Source: Candidatus Competibacteraceae bacterium (GTDB lineage Bacteria; Pseudomonadota; Gammaproteobacteria; Competibacterales; Competibacteraceae). Taken from it: a DNA stretch of 8,893 nucleotides. The position numbers and the translations under genes are program-made. Positions 1-6,299 of this stretch are shown here, in pieces. The notes beneath the pieces were generated by a model. It was not told the DNA's origin. It searched no databases and worked only from the letters and a program-made list of their open reading frames with translations. Position 1 is the stretch's first letter. Each line of letters opens with the position of its first letter. The stretch spans positions 1 to 8,893 of the forward strand of contig JAAUQA010000104.1 in the NCBI GenBank assembly GCA_012032855.1, read 5' to 3'.

Positions 1-34
1 CGGTCTCGGCCGGCTGATCGGCGAGAACGCGGCT

Positions 35-547
35 GTGGCCCCGCCCCGACGGCACCACCGGCCGTCGAAGCGCGAGATCCTCTTCCACGCCGACGGCAAC
101 GTCGATCGCGAGACCACCTGGCAGGAGGACGGTGCGATCGACCGGAACAAGGCCACCCGCTCGCGCTTCTACGACCCTTCGGCCGGCCGGCGGCAGGTCA
201 TCGCCGTTTTTGGGATCGGGCTTATTGCGTGGGCGGCTGCCAGTTTCGCCCATGAACTGTTGGTGTTCGCCTGGGTCGATGGCGATAGCGTAGTGGTCGA
301 GGGCAAGTTCAGCAATGGGCGCACACCGAAACAAGGCACAGTGAGCGTCTACGACGGCAGCGACACACTGCTGCTGACCCTGCCAATCAAGGACGACGGC
401 ATGGCCCGCTTTCCGCTGGAAGACTATAGCAGTGGCCTCAAAGTCGAACTCGACACGGGTTCGGGTCATACGGCCTACTGGATTTTGACCCCGCAGGACA
501 TTGCCGACCAGCGCAGTAAACATCCACAGACCGAGGCGCGGAAATGA
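35..547 (+). CDS. Small exported protein before ZnuA-like gene; N-terminus doubtful
   Basis: The frame is open to the left edge of the window; GTG at 35 is only the first possible start seen. From about residue 54 the protein looks normal: two arginines, a hydrophobic stretch (about residues 55-72) ending in Ser-Phe-Ala, then HELLVFAW and a beta-rich domain of about 95 residues, as in small periplasmic proteins with a carboxypeptidase-regulatory-like or DUF4198-like fold encoded beside metal-uptake genes. I read the hydrophobic part as a signal peptide or membrane anchor. Residues 1-53 are unlike the rest: charged, no signal features, and almost every codon ends in G or C, a bias that stops near base 205. 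There is no ATG or GTG start just before the signal segment, so the true start may have been replaced by a foreign join. The stop overlaps the next start by 4 bases, implying translational coupling. A role in metal acquisition is inferred from the neighbour only. Confidence 0.6.
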   Translation: MAPPRRHHRPSKREILFHADGNVDRETTWQEDGAIDRNKATRSRFYDPSAGRRQVIAVFGIGLIAWAAASFAHELLVFAWVDGDSVVVEGKFSNGRTPKQGTVSVYDGSDTLLLTLPIKDDGMARFPLEDYSSGLKVELDTGSGHTAYWILTPQDIADQRSKHPQTEARK

Positions 548-768
548 AAAGCTTGGCCACTTATCTCGGCTTGCTGTTGGCTTGGCTAAGCGTCGCGGCG
601 GTCGCCGAACCGCTCAGCGTGTACACGGTTAATTACCCGCTGGCCTATTTTGCCGAGCGCATCGCCGGCGAGCAGGCCGAGGTGGTATTCCCGGCTCCGG
701 CTGGGCGTGACCCAGCTTTTGGCAACCAACAATCGCTACCATTGGCGAGTATCAGCAGGCCGATTTAA
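544..768 (+). CDS. ZnuA-like metal ABC transporter binding protein, 5' part (frame broken)
   Basis: This is the N-terminal part of a cluster A-I (zinc/manganese) solute-binding protein: a signal peptide of about 21 residues ending Val-Ala-Ala-Val-Ala, then the opening beta strand SVYTVNYPLAYFAERIAGE and the FPAPAGRDPAF segment where ZnuA relatives carry the first lobe's metal site. After Phe the frame runs into unrelated sequence and stops at 766-768. Family-like sequence (WQPTIATIGEYQQADLILL) resumes at once in the next frame from base 720. One extra T in the TTTT run at 717-720 restores a continuous protein of about 295 residues ending at 1430, a normal length for the family. The start overlaps the stop of the preceding gene. 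In typical ZnuA proteins a His follows the Asp-Pro at this place; here it is Ala-Phe-Trp, so one usual metal ligand is absent. Confidence 0.8.
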   Translation: MKSLATYLGLLLAWLSVAAVAEPLSVYTVNYPLAYFAERIAGEQAEVVFPAPAGRDPAFGNQQSLPLASISRPI

Positions 769-1430
769 TTCTCCTCAACGGCGCCGACTACGCGCGCTGG
801 GTGACCAAAGTCAGTTTGCCAAGGGCACGCCTGGTGGATACTTCGAAGGCTTTTGCCGAACGGTTGATTGCCATTGAGGATGCTGTCACCCACAGCCATG
901 GTCCCGAGGGCGAGCATTCTCATACCGGCACGGCGTCGACGACTTGGCTGGATTTCCAGCAGGCGTCTTTGCAGGCTCAGGCCATCGCCGCCGCGTTAAG
1001 CCGCCAACAGCCGACGTTGCAGGATACGTTTATGCAAAACCTGCAGGCATTGAAGCAAGACCTGGCGGCGCTTGATGAGCAACTCGCGGAACTGGTGGTG
1101 AAGCAACCTGAACTGCCTCTGCTGGCTTCGCACCCCGTGTACCAGTATCTTGCCCGGCGTTACGGGCTCAAGCTACGCAGCCTGCAATGGGAGCCGCAAC
1201 AGCTCCCGGATGAAGCGCAGTGGCAGGAGCTTGCCGCAATCCTGCAACAGCACCCTGCCCGCTGGATGATTTGGGAGGCCGAGCCGGCGCCGGAGGCGGT
1301 TGCCAAGCTCAGTGAACTAGGTGTGCAAAGCGTGGTGTTCGATCCCTGCGCCAATGTTCCTGCAAACGGCGACTGGCTTAGCGTGATGCGCGCTAACGTG
1401 AATAACCTAAGGCCTGTGTTTGTCTGGTAA
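720..1430 (+). CDS. ZnuA-like metal ABC transporter binding protein, 3' part (frame broken)
   Basis: This is the continuation of the gene starting at 544, in a frame shifted by one base. A GTG at 801 could serve as a start but sits in mid-domain without a signal peptide, so an independent protein from there would not be exported. Visible features are the ADLILLNGADYARW segment of the N-terminal lobe; a short histidine-rich loop (HSHGPEGEHSH, about bases 894-924) typical of zinc-binding members; a long linking helix around LQALKQDLAALDEQL; LLASHPVYQYLARRYGL with the second-lobe metal His; and a C-terminal end with N-N-L-R-P. Role: periplasmic capture of Zn(II) or a similar metal for an ABC importer whose permease and ATPase are not in this window. 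I see no clear terminator in the 159 bases after the stop. Confidence 0.82.
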   Translation, partial: WQPTIATIGEYQQADLILLNGADYARWVTKVSLPRARLVDTSKAFAERLIAIEDAVTHSHGPEGEHSHTGTASTTWLDFQQASLQAQAIAAALSRQQPTLQDTFMQNLQALKQDLAALDEQLAELVVKQPELPLLASHPVYQYLARRYGLKLRSLQWEPQQLPDEAQWQELAAILQQHPARWMIWEAEPAPEAVAKLSELGVQSVVFDPCANVPANGDWLSVMRANVNNLRPVFVW

Positions 1431-1589
1431 GCCCTTTGCATGGCGTTACGCTGTGATTTGATGCAATTGATGTTGCTCAATGCCGTGAACAAGATATGAA
1501 AAAGACACGGATTAAACTCCGGATGATGGGTGTCGCCGGCTCTGCGTTATGCTGCTTCGCGTAAAGCGGGCTGCGTTCTCCCTCAGCTA

Positions 1590-1900
1590 TCAACGGAGTC
1601 GCCGCAACGCATAAGTCCCGGCACCGAAAAACAACAGTGTCGGCAGCAACGCGCCCAGTAGCGGATAGTCGTACAACAGCACCACATTGCCCAGCAGCCG
1701 GTTGAGCAGGAAGAACAATAACCCCAGGAGCACTGCAACCAACAGCCGTTGCCCGATCCCGGCAGTGCGTTGCGGTCCGAACACAAACGGTAAGGCGATG
1801 AATAGCATCCCCAAGTTCGTCAAGGGCGTGAACGCTTTTACCCAGAAGGCCAGTTCATAATTTCGGGCGTCCAACCCATTTGCTTGCAGATAACCGAAGT
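1590..1900 (-). pseudogene. lptG: lptG remnant, C-terminal about 100 residues only
   Basis: Reading leftwards from about 1900, the protein matches the C-terminal end of LptG, an inner-membrane permease subunit of the LptBFG lipopolysaccharide exporter: GYLQANGLDARNYELAFW, then membrane helices containing ALPFVFGPQR, a G-Q-R-L motif and LLGALLPTLLFF, ending in LRRLR. Full LptG is about 350 residues; here the first about 250 are missing. The open frame continues upstream to 2027, but that part (including HLVRKKKDLTP) is not LptG-like and looks like fused junk. The homology ends next to a REP-like motif at 1904-1918, and the toxin gene begins soon after, so the 5' part was lost by insertion or rearrangement. 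Without the periplasmic jellyroll and the first helices it cannot work as LptG, so a functional lptG is expected elsewhere in the genome. Confidence 0.75.
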
Positions 1901-1903
1901 GAA

Positions 1904-1926
1904 AAGGGGTCAGGTCTTTCTTTTTT
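1904..1926. repeat. REP-like GGGGTCAGGTCTTTC motif at the lptG break
   Basis: The + strand carries AAAAGGGGTCAGGTCTTTC followed by a run of T. GGGGTCAGGTCTT sequences are familiar as parts of dispersed elements linked to REP-associated (IS200-like, Y1) transposases in gammaproteobacteria. Here the motif sits exactly where homology to LptG stops. No second copy and no transposase are visible in the window, so assignment to that element class rests on my recollection of the motif. Confidence 0.35.
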
Positions 1927-2035
1927 CGCACAAGATGAAATGAATTATTCGTTCCTCTAGCCCACCAAGATAAGGCTGCCTGAACAAAGTGGTTTGAAGG
2001 CAAACCGAACACCACCAGAGTCGACAAGAAAGGGA

Positions 2036-2302
2036 CTACTCGTAAATATCTTTGCGGTGGCCAACACGCAACACCAACACAACCAGTTTATCGTCTTCAA
2101 TGTTGCAGATTATTCGATAGTTACGCACTCGGTAGCGCCACAGTCCCAACAGATCGCGGGACAATGGCTTACCGAAACGACGAGGATCTTCAGCAGTGGC
2201 AATGCGCTCCCGTAAGTAGCGCAGAATTTCCTGTTGGACCTGCCGGTCGAGTTTGTGAAGTTCCTTGGCGGCCGCATCGTCAAACTCAACGGTCCAGGTC
2301 AA
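2036..2302 (-). CDS. RelE/ParE-superfamily toxin
   Basis: This 88-residue protein has the compact RelE fold pattern: an N-terminal beta strand (TWTVEFDDAAAKELHKLD), two helices, LSRDLLGLWRYRVRNYRIIC forming the central strands, and a C-terminal VLRVGHRKDIYE. The conserved basic cluster (R56, R58, R60, R63), the H82-R83 pair and Y87 match the positions used by RelE-type ribosome-dependent mRNA interferases, so RelE is a better guess than the gyrase-targeting ParE. The start is a TTG at 2302, preceded by a CAGGG that can serve as a weak ribosome binding site. It overlaps the end of the antitoxin gene by 17 bases, the usual coupling for such pairs. The key basic residues are present, so the toxin looks intact. 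Confidence 0.88.
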   Translation of the reverse strand: MTWTVEFDDAAAKELHKLDRQVQQEILRYLRERIATAEDPRRFGKPLSRDLLGLWRYRVRNYRIICNIEDDKLVVLVLRVGHRKDIYE

Positions 2303-2498
2303 GACCCTGTTCCAGTTCGTCCAATGTCCAGCGCTTGCCCGGGTTCTCCAAGCGTTCGATGGCTAGGTACTTATCTTCCATCTCGTCGAGGTGCTCTAGA
2401 ATCGCCTCGCGGACATAGAAAGATTTGGTACGCCCGGTCTTGGCGGCCAATTCAGTCAAACGGGCTTCAATTTCTTTAGGCAAACGGATTGCTAACAT
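2286..2498 (-). CDS. Ribbon-helix-helix antitoxin (RelB/CopG type)
   Basis: This is a 70-residue antitoxin. Residues 1-45 form a ribbon-helix-helix DNA-binding domain: the strand MLAIRLPKEIEARL, then TELAAKTGRTKSFYVREAILEHL. The acidic C-terminal part (EMEDKYLAIERLENPGKRWT and following) is the likely toxin-wrapping segment. I chose the ATG at 2498 rather than an upstream start at 2579 because GGGAG lies 6 bases before it and the protein begins directly at the DNA-binding strand, as in this family; the extra 27 residues upstream have no recognisable character. The gene overlaps the toxin gene. The inverted repeat just upstream (2511-2537) is a natural site for autoregulation by the toxin-antitoxin complex. 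Confidence 0.87.
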   Translation of the reverse strand: MLAIRLPKEIEARLTELAAKTGRTKSFYVREAILEHLDEMEDKYLAIERLENPGKRWTLDELEQGLDLDR

Positions 2499-2510
2499 GG
2501 TTACTCCCGA

Positions 2511-2537
2511 TGCTATACGTGTAAAACATATATAGCA
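2511..2537 (-). promoter_or_regulatory. Inverted-repeat operator candidate for the toxin-antitoxin operon
   Basis: TGCTATA (2511-2517) and TATAGCA (2531-2537) form a perfect 7-base inverted repeat with a 13-base AT-rich spacer, ending 13 bases upstream of the antitoxin ATG. The region is AT-rich on the coding strand and contains promoter-like hexamers (TTGCTA, TATAGC), though I cannot fix one -35/-10 pair with proper spacing. Ribbon-helix-helix antitoxins commonly bind short repeats overlapping their own promoter, which fits. Confidence 0.5.
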
Positions 2538-2664
2538 TAGCAACCTGATATCCCGATGAGAATCGGGGTGTGAAGGCAAAATTGCTAAATGGTGTGAATG
2601 CTTCAGCCAGTTGACCAGGGTGGTGGTACTAATCGCTCATGAATCACCCCAGAGTTAAGGTGAG

Positions 2665-3279
2665 TCAGGGCGCAAACCGGATTTTATAACCCAGGCTATC
2701 CAATTGGTTGGGAATCGCATTGAACGCAATCGTGATGCGTTGATCCCCCTCATTGGGCGGCACGCCGTGTAGTAGATAACTAGGATAAAGCACCATGTCA
2801 CCGGGCTCCACATCTGGCAGCATCCAGGTATCGCTACTGTAATGATTGAGCGGCACATCGTTCTTGAAAATAAATTCCCCACCGCCGGTGTTCTTGCGGA
2901 AAAGTGTGCTGGCCGAGGGATGCGGCTTGGTGATGTAAATGATGCCGGAAATAAAACTATTCGCGTGGGTGTGCATGAATTGACTGCCACCATGATCCAG
3001 CACATTCATCCACATTTCTTTTACCAACCACTGCAGTTTTTCCGCGAACAACAGCTCACCGAAGTTGACTAGGTATGGCGCAACCAGCCCAGTCAAACTT
3101 AAGTAAACCTCATCTTCCTGCGGGTTGATCATTTGTGTGTGTGACAGCAGATCGGTAGCGGTATTGGCTTTCCTGCGCAACGATTCGGCCCGTGCAGTGA
3201 GTTGCCGGATTAAATCAGAACTCAGCAATGCATCGGTTTTCATTAACGGCGTGGGAAACAGACCGATTATTTTGCTCAT
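2665..3279 (-). CDS. 2OG-Fe(II) oxygenase of the TIGR02466/2OG-FeII_Oxy_5 type
   Basis: This 204-residue protein begins with the family signature LFPTPLMK and continues with MNVLDHGGSQFMHTHANSF, the SGIIYI strand, a glycine-rich GGGEF, then PGDMVLYPSYLLHGVPPN and RITIAFN. Probable iron ligands are within H103-x-H105 and H171, with R181 as the 2-oxoglutarate carboxylate anchor. In the textbook motif H-x-D/E the acid would stand where H105 is, so the exact facial triad is uncertain. Family members are about 200 residues, so it is full length. It lies 34 bases after the tmpB-like gene on the same strand and is probably the last gene of that operon, although no good ribosome binding site is visible. 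The substrate is unknown; context suggests a phosphonate or a methylated amine, but that is inference. Confidence 0.82.
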   Translation of the reverse strand: MSKIIGLFPTPLMKTDALLSSDLIRQLTARAESLRRKANTATDLLSHTQMINPQEDEVYLSLTGLVAPYLVNFGELLFAEKLQWLVKEMWMNVLDHGGSQFMHTHANSFISGIIYITKPHPSASTLFRKNTGGGEFIFKNDVPLNHYSSDTWMLPDVEPGDMVLYPSYLLHGVPPNEGDQRITIAFNAIPNQLDSLGYKIRFAP

Positions 3280-3313
3280 TGGGAGTTTACCGACTTTATG
3301 AGCATTACAGACC

Positions 3314-3883
3314 TTACTCCTTTTCTCTCTTCTCTCTTCTCGCCTTTTCTAGATAAGGCCGATAATGTTCAATGGATGGGGTTTCCAAACCGAAGACTTT
3401 TCCGGCGTCGTCGTACCGGCGCAACCGAACCGCGCGTTCAAAATGAGGGTAGCGCTCGAACGATTCGACTTCAGTGGACTTTAACACGCCACCTTGCAGC
3501 TTCAGACTCTGAATCGAAGCATCTGACAGCGTAGCAAGATAATCGGGATCGACCGCGCACAGATAGCGTTTGGCCTTGACATGCAGGCGTATCGGTTCCA
3601 CGACTTCCGACATGAAATGAGCTTCCAGTGCAGCGGCCCCAACCTCCTCGTGCTTGCCATCAATCCCGTGATCGGCAATGTTTTCGGCCAAACCATGGAC
3701 AAAATGCCCGTAATCATGCAGGACGGCTGCGGCGATCATCAGATCATCTTCACCCGCTTCGGCGGCAAAGCACGCCGTTTGTAACATGTGCTCCTGCATG
3801 GTGACCTGTTCGCCGTAGTCCTTGTGACCAAAGCGATGAAATGCGGCGATGATCTCGTCAATGATGGTATGGTTTTCGCTCAT
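3314..3883 (-). CDS. tmpB: TmpB/PhnZ-type HD-domain C-P-bond-cleaving oxygenase
   Basis: This 189-residue HD-domain protein belongs to the group of mixed-valence di-iron oxygenases (MIOX/PhnZ/TmpB), also known as the phosphonate-operon HDIG protein. Metal-site residues can be followed in order: H32 in MQEHMLQ, the H56-D57 pair in VLHDYGHF with H60, H78 in DGKHEE, H101 with K105 in LHVKAKRYL, and D158 or D159 in LRRYDDAGK. Y23 with E25 just before fits the PhnZ substrate and gating region. The reaction expected from the family is O2-dependent cleavage of a 1-hydroxy-2-aminoethylphosphonate (free or N-trimethylated) to phosphate and glycine or glycine betaine, in the cytoplasm. It starts 3 bases after the stop of the dioxygenase gene that makes its substrate, so the two are co-translated. 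A highly charged tail, ending KARREKREKE, is encoded by a polypyrimidine repeat. TmpB versus PhnZ cannot be decided by eye. Confidence 0.87.
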   Translation of the reverse strand: MSENHTIIDEIIAAFHRFGHKDYGEQVTMQEHMLQTACFAAEAGEDDLMIAAAVLHDYGHFVHGLAENIADHGIDGKHEEVGAAALEAHFMSEVVEPIRLHVKAKRYLCAVDPDYLATLSDASIQSLKLQGGVLKSTEVESFERYPHFERAVRLRRYDDAGKVFGLETPSIEHYRPYLEKARREKREKE

Positions 3884-3886
3884 AAG

Positions 3887-5008
3887 TTAAGCCCGTTGTT
3901 CGCTTAGGATCGCCAATTTGCTCAGCAGACCATCCTTATCGGCATAGCACCCTTGCAAATGGCGTTCGCCGCCATTGCCGCCATAACCACTGCGACCGTG
4001 CAGAATGCGTTGGTTATCGAAAAGCAACACGTCGCCCGCATCCAGTTTTAGGGTGATTTTATGCGCCCCATCTTCAAGCAAACGGCCGAACGCCTGATAA
4101 GCACTGTAGAAATCCTTCATCTTGTCAGGTTCGACGTAAAAGGGCTGAATCGATCGACTATTGAAGTGGATCGCCTTCAGCCGACTCCGGGCGTCAGTCT
4201 CAATGATGGTGGTTTTGTGTTGCAGGTCGGTATCTTTACTGAGATAGCGAAATTTGACCGGGGTTTTCGCTAACAGATCGAACTTTTCCGGTGCGTCCCG
4301 CCGCAGCACTTCGGCCACGAAAAATCCATCAACCAGAGTATTGTCGCCGCCATCAATGCTGTTGCTCAAACAATGCAGTACCTGCAGGGTCGGAACCGGA
4401 TGGCGGTAGGGATTATCCGTATGACTGGGTAACGCCAAGCCGGTATAAGCCAGATTAGTGGGATTGGGTGTTACTTTGACATCAAACAACCGACCGTAAT
4501 TAGTCTCTCGAACATAGCCGAACAGCTTGACAACTTCGAGCACCATGCCCGGTTCAGTCGGCACATCCCGCAGCATTGTGAATCCGTAATCACGCACGTC
4601 TTGCAGCATCTCGCGCAGGGCCGCATCTTCATCGCAAAGGTGATCGTAACCATAATGCCGAATTATTGGGATGATCTCGGCGGCTTGCCACAGCGTCGGG
4701 CGCATATTCCGGCGCTCGACTTCGTCCGGTTCATAGGCATTGTTCCGCAACCAAGCTGGATCGAAGCGACTGGTGATGCCATCATCCGCCCAGGTAATGT
4801 CCAAGGTTCCGTTTAGCACGACATGAGCAGGAATGCTATCCAATGAGATCACGACCGTATCAACCAGCCGCTGTCCGTTAGGGTGCCGATTTTCCGGCGC
4901 GTTGTCCCGCAACCAGACGTAATGAAAGCTGCTGCAGTGGCCGTCCTCCCACTGAATAACGAGAGCTTCGGCTGTCCGGTCGATTCGGGCAATGACATGT
5001 AGGGTCAT
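3887..5008 (-). CDS. tmpA: TmpA/PhnY*-type 2-oxoglutarate dioxygenase acting on an aminoethylphosphonate
   Basis: This 373-residue protein is related to gamma-butyrobetaine hydroxylase. An N-terminal DUF971-like domain (about residues 10-95, with VWLRDNAPENRHP) precedes a TauD-like catalytic domain (about 120-365). The iron site is H196-x-D198 (LPSHTDNPY) and H337 (RILHGRSGY); R349 near HLQGCYADKDG is a candidate 2-oxoglutarate anchor. Gamma-butyrobetaine hydroxylase binds structural zinc through cysteines just after the WLRDN motif; those cysteines are absent here. Beside a TmpB-like gene, the expected reaction is hydroxylation of C1 of N-trimethyl-2-aminoethylphosphonate (TmpA) or of 2-aminoethylphosphonate itself (the TmpA-like enzyme called PhnY*). 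Classical PhnY belongs to a different branch without DUF971. The ATG at 5008 gives a normal length, though the ribosome binding site is poor. It follows the App1-like gene by 60 bases. Confidence 0.87.
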   Translation of the reverse strand: MTLHVIARIDRTAEALVIQWEDGHCSSFHYVWLRDNAPENRHPNGQRLVDTVVISLDSIPAHVVLNGTLDITWADDGITSRFDPAWLRNNAYEPDEVERRNMRPTLWQAAEIIPIIRHYGYDHLCDEDAALREMLQDVRDYGFTMLRDVPTEPGMVLEVVKLFGYVRETNYGRLFDVKVTPNPTNLAYTGLALPSHTDNPYRHPVPTLQVLHCLSNSIDGGDNTLVDGFFVAEVLRRDAPEKFDLLAKTPVKFRYLSKDTDLQHKTTIIETDARSRLKAIHFNSRSIQPFYVEPDKMKDFYSAYQAFGRLLEDGAHKITLKLDAGDVLLFDNQRILHGRSGYGGNGGERHLQGCYADKDGLLSKLAILSEQRA

Positions 5009-5068
5009 GAATACTGGAACGCGGCAGTTAAATGCAGGGGCTTCTACGAACAGTATAATGTCGTGATG

Positions 5069-6034
5069 TTACGGAATGGTGTCTATTAAAAGGTCGCTGA
5101 GCGCCTGCTCTAAAGGGTCAGCGGGTTTGGTGTCTTTGGTAAATTCTGCCCGGATATCCGTCAAACTGGCCGAGTCGATATAGCCCTGAGTCGCTGCGTG
5201 GTCCGCAGCCGCCAACGTGTCGGTAACTAATAACATATCGATACAGTGCTGACGTGTTTGCTCCGCAAGCTTTCCAACTTCTTCATCCCGCTGCTTGTTG
5301 CTGACATCGCGGATGTAAATGGCGCGGACTTGACGGGCACGGTTAGCAACAATTTCGGAATAAATCTCAGGGTCATGCTGACCACTGTCGCCAATCAGAA
5401 TAAACGGCAACTCGGGGTAAGTATCCATGACATGGGTAATCTGTGCGAGTTTATGTGCTCGATGACTGGCATGAATCAGCCGGTCAAAATCCAGGCCGAA
5501 ATCCTGCAGCAGCAAGGGACCGGGCGGAATTCTATTTATTGCCATGAATTCGTTTAGAAAGTCATACAGGTTCCAGGGGCTGCTGGATACGTAAAACAAG
5601 GGCCGTGGAACCGGACCGTCGCTTTGCAGAGCGCGATAAAATGCCGCCACGCCGGGAAACGGCAACCGCATCGCGGGGCTGTGTAAAAAGGTCAACCGTG
5701 CCATCCGCAATAGACTGGTCGCATTGGTCACCAGAATCGTATCGTCAATGTCGCTGATGACGCCGAAATCGCAAACGTTGGGAGGCACCAACACTGTGCC
5801 GGTCGCCGTCGGTGTGATCGTAGTCGCCAGCGATGGTTGAGCGGGAACGTGCAGCCCGACCTCGTGCCAAAGCGCATCCTCATCCGGATTGTCGGGAGTG
5901 GGCAGAATAAAGTTGAAATACCCCTCCTCATCGGTGCGCGTTTCCACCTGCACATTACCGATGGTGGCAATCAATTGCAGATTGGGGACTTCATCACTCT
6001 CAAAGCGCTGGTAAGTGGCGGCTAGATTTTCCAT
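5069..6034 (-). CDS. App1-type (DUF2183) HAD phosphatase, catalytic part
   Basis: This is the catalytic part of an App1-like phosphatase, a HAD-superfamily group whose yeast founder dephosphorylates phosphatidic acid. Visible motifs are the nucleophile D95-I-D-D-T99 (GVISDIDDTIL), the SSSPWNLYDFL segment with the motif II Ser (150-154), K195 in SHRAHKLAQI, and the acidic motif GDSGQHDPEIY (215-225). Before this lies a beta-rich accessory domain with YFNFILP. The ATG at 6034 overlaps the end of the upstream open frame (6022-6249) by 13 bases. TYQRFESDEVP directly after this ATG normally lies inside the family's N-terminal domain, not at a start, so this is most likely one gene with a lost base. 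Restoring one G in TGG at about 6031-6034 gives LWENLAATYQRF and a continuous 393-residue protein. No signal peptide is seen. Its place first in a phosphonate operon is unusual. Confidence 0.85.
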   Translation of the reverse strand: MENLAATYQRFESDEVPNLQLIATIGNVQVETRTDEEGYFNFILPTPDNPDEDALWHEVGLHVPAQPSLATTITPTATGTVLVPPNVCDFGVISDIDDTILVTNATSLLRMARLTFLHSPAMRLPFPGVAAFYRALQSDGPVPRPLFYVSSSPWNLYDFLNEFMAINRIPPGPLLLQDFGLDFDRLIHASHRAHKLAQITHVMDTYPELPFILIGDSGQHDPEIYSEIVANRARQVRAIYIRDVSNKQRDEEVGKLAEQTRQHCIDMLLVTDTLAAADHAATQGYIDSASLTDIRAEFTKDTKPADPLEQALSDLLIDTIP

Positions 6035-6249
6035 AACGATTCGTCGTTAGACCGCTCAATGTCTTCACCGCGATGTTCCAGTACACGGCCTTTTAGATAC
6101 AGGTTTTGCGCATTGCCGTAACCGGCATAGGGCACGACCTGCAAGGGGTGATCATATTTTAAGCGCTGTTTAAGCTGGTAACGCAGTTCATCGAAGCGGC
6201 TTTCCAGTAAATGGCCGATGCGTTGAAAGGTACTGGTCCAGTTAGCCAT
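6022..6249 (-). CDS. App1-type phosphatase, N-terminal part (frame broken)
   Basis: This 75-residue open frame is the amino-terminal piece of the App1-like protein: after a basic helix (RFDELRYQLKQRLKY) comes VVPYAGYGNAQNLYLKGRVLEHRG, the typical start of the bacterial DUF2183 accessory domain. It ends DESLWKI and stop, where relatives continue with a tryptophan followed by a short helix and RRFESDEVP. That sequence lies at once in the next frame, from 6034. One extra G after TTATGG joins the two. If the break is real, the ATGG in the overlap could still allow re-initiation and produce the two halves as separate chains. It is the first gene of the leftward operon and diverges from the DUF3500 gene. 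The ribosome binding site is weak. Confidence 0.75.
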   Translation of the reverse strand: MANWTSTFQRIGHLLESRFDELRYQLKQRLKYDHPLQVVPYAGYGNAQNLYLKGRVLEHRGEDIERSNDESLWKI

Positions 6250-6299
6250 CGTTAGCGATTACTTATCTTGGTGTACAGAGAGAGTTAACAACGAACGAG

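Noticed and set aside
1160..1492. Antisense open frame over the end of the ZnuA-like gene
   Set aside because: It is low-complexity, rich in Cys and Ser, with no recognisable domain, and is fully explained by the coding strand.
1901..2027. Extending the lptG product to a 145-residue protein with start at 2027
   Set aside because: The added residues do not resemble LptG or a signal or helix region, and they span the REP-like motif. It is a chance in-frame fusion.
2552..2567. CCCGAT-GAGA-ATCGGG hairpin as a terminator of the oxygenase gene
   Set aside because: It is about 100 bases past the stop, the stem is only 6 bases, and no T run follows on the - strand. It may still be a minor leader hairpin upstream of the antitoxin promoter.
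2499..2579. N-terminal extension of the antitoxin to 2579
   Set aside because: The 27 extra residues have no family match, cover the likely promoter and operator, and GGGAG is correctly placed for the ATG at 2498.
3317..3346. Polypyrimidine repeat as a regulatory element
   Set aside because: It encodes the Lys/Arg/Glu-rich tail of the TmpB-like protein, so the pattern follows from the protein sequence.
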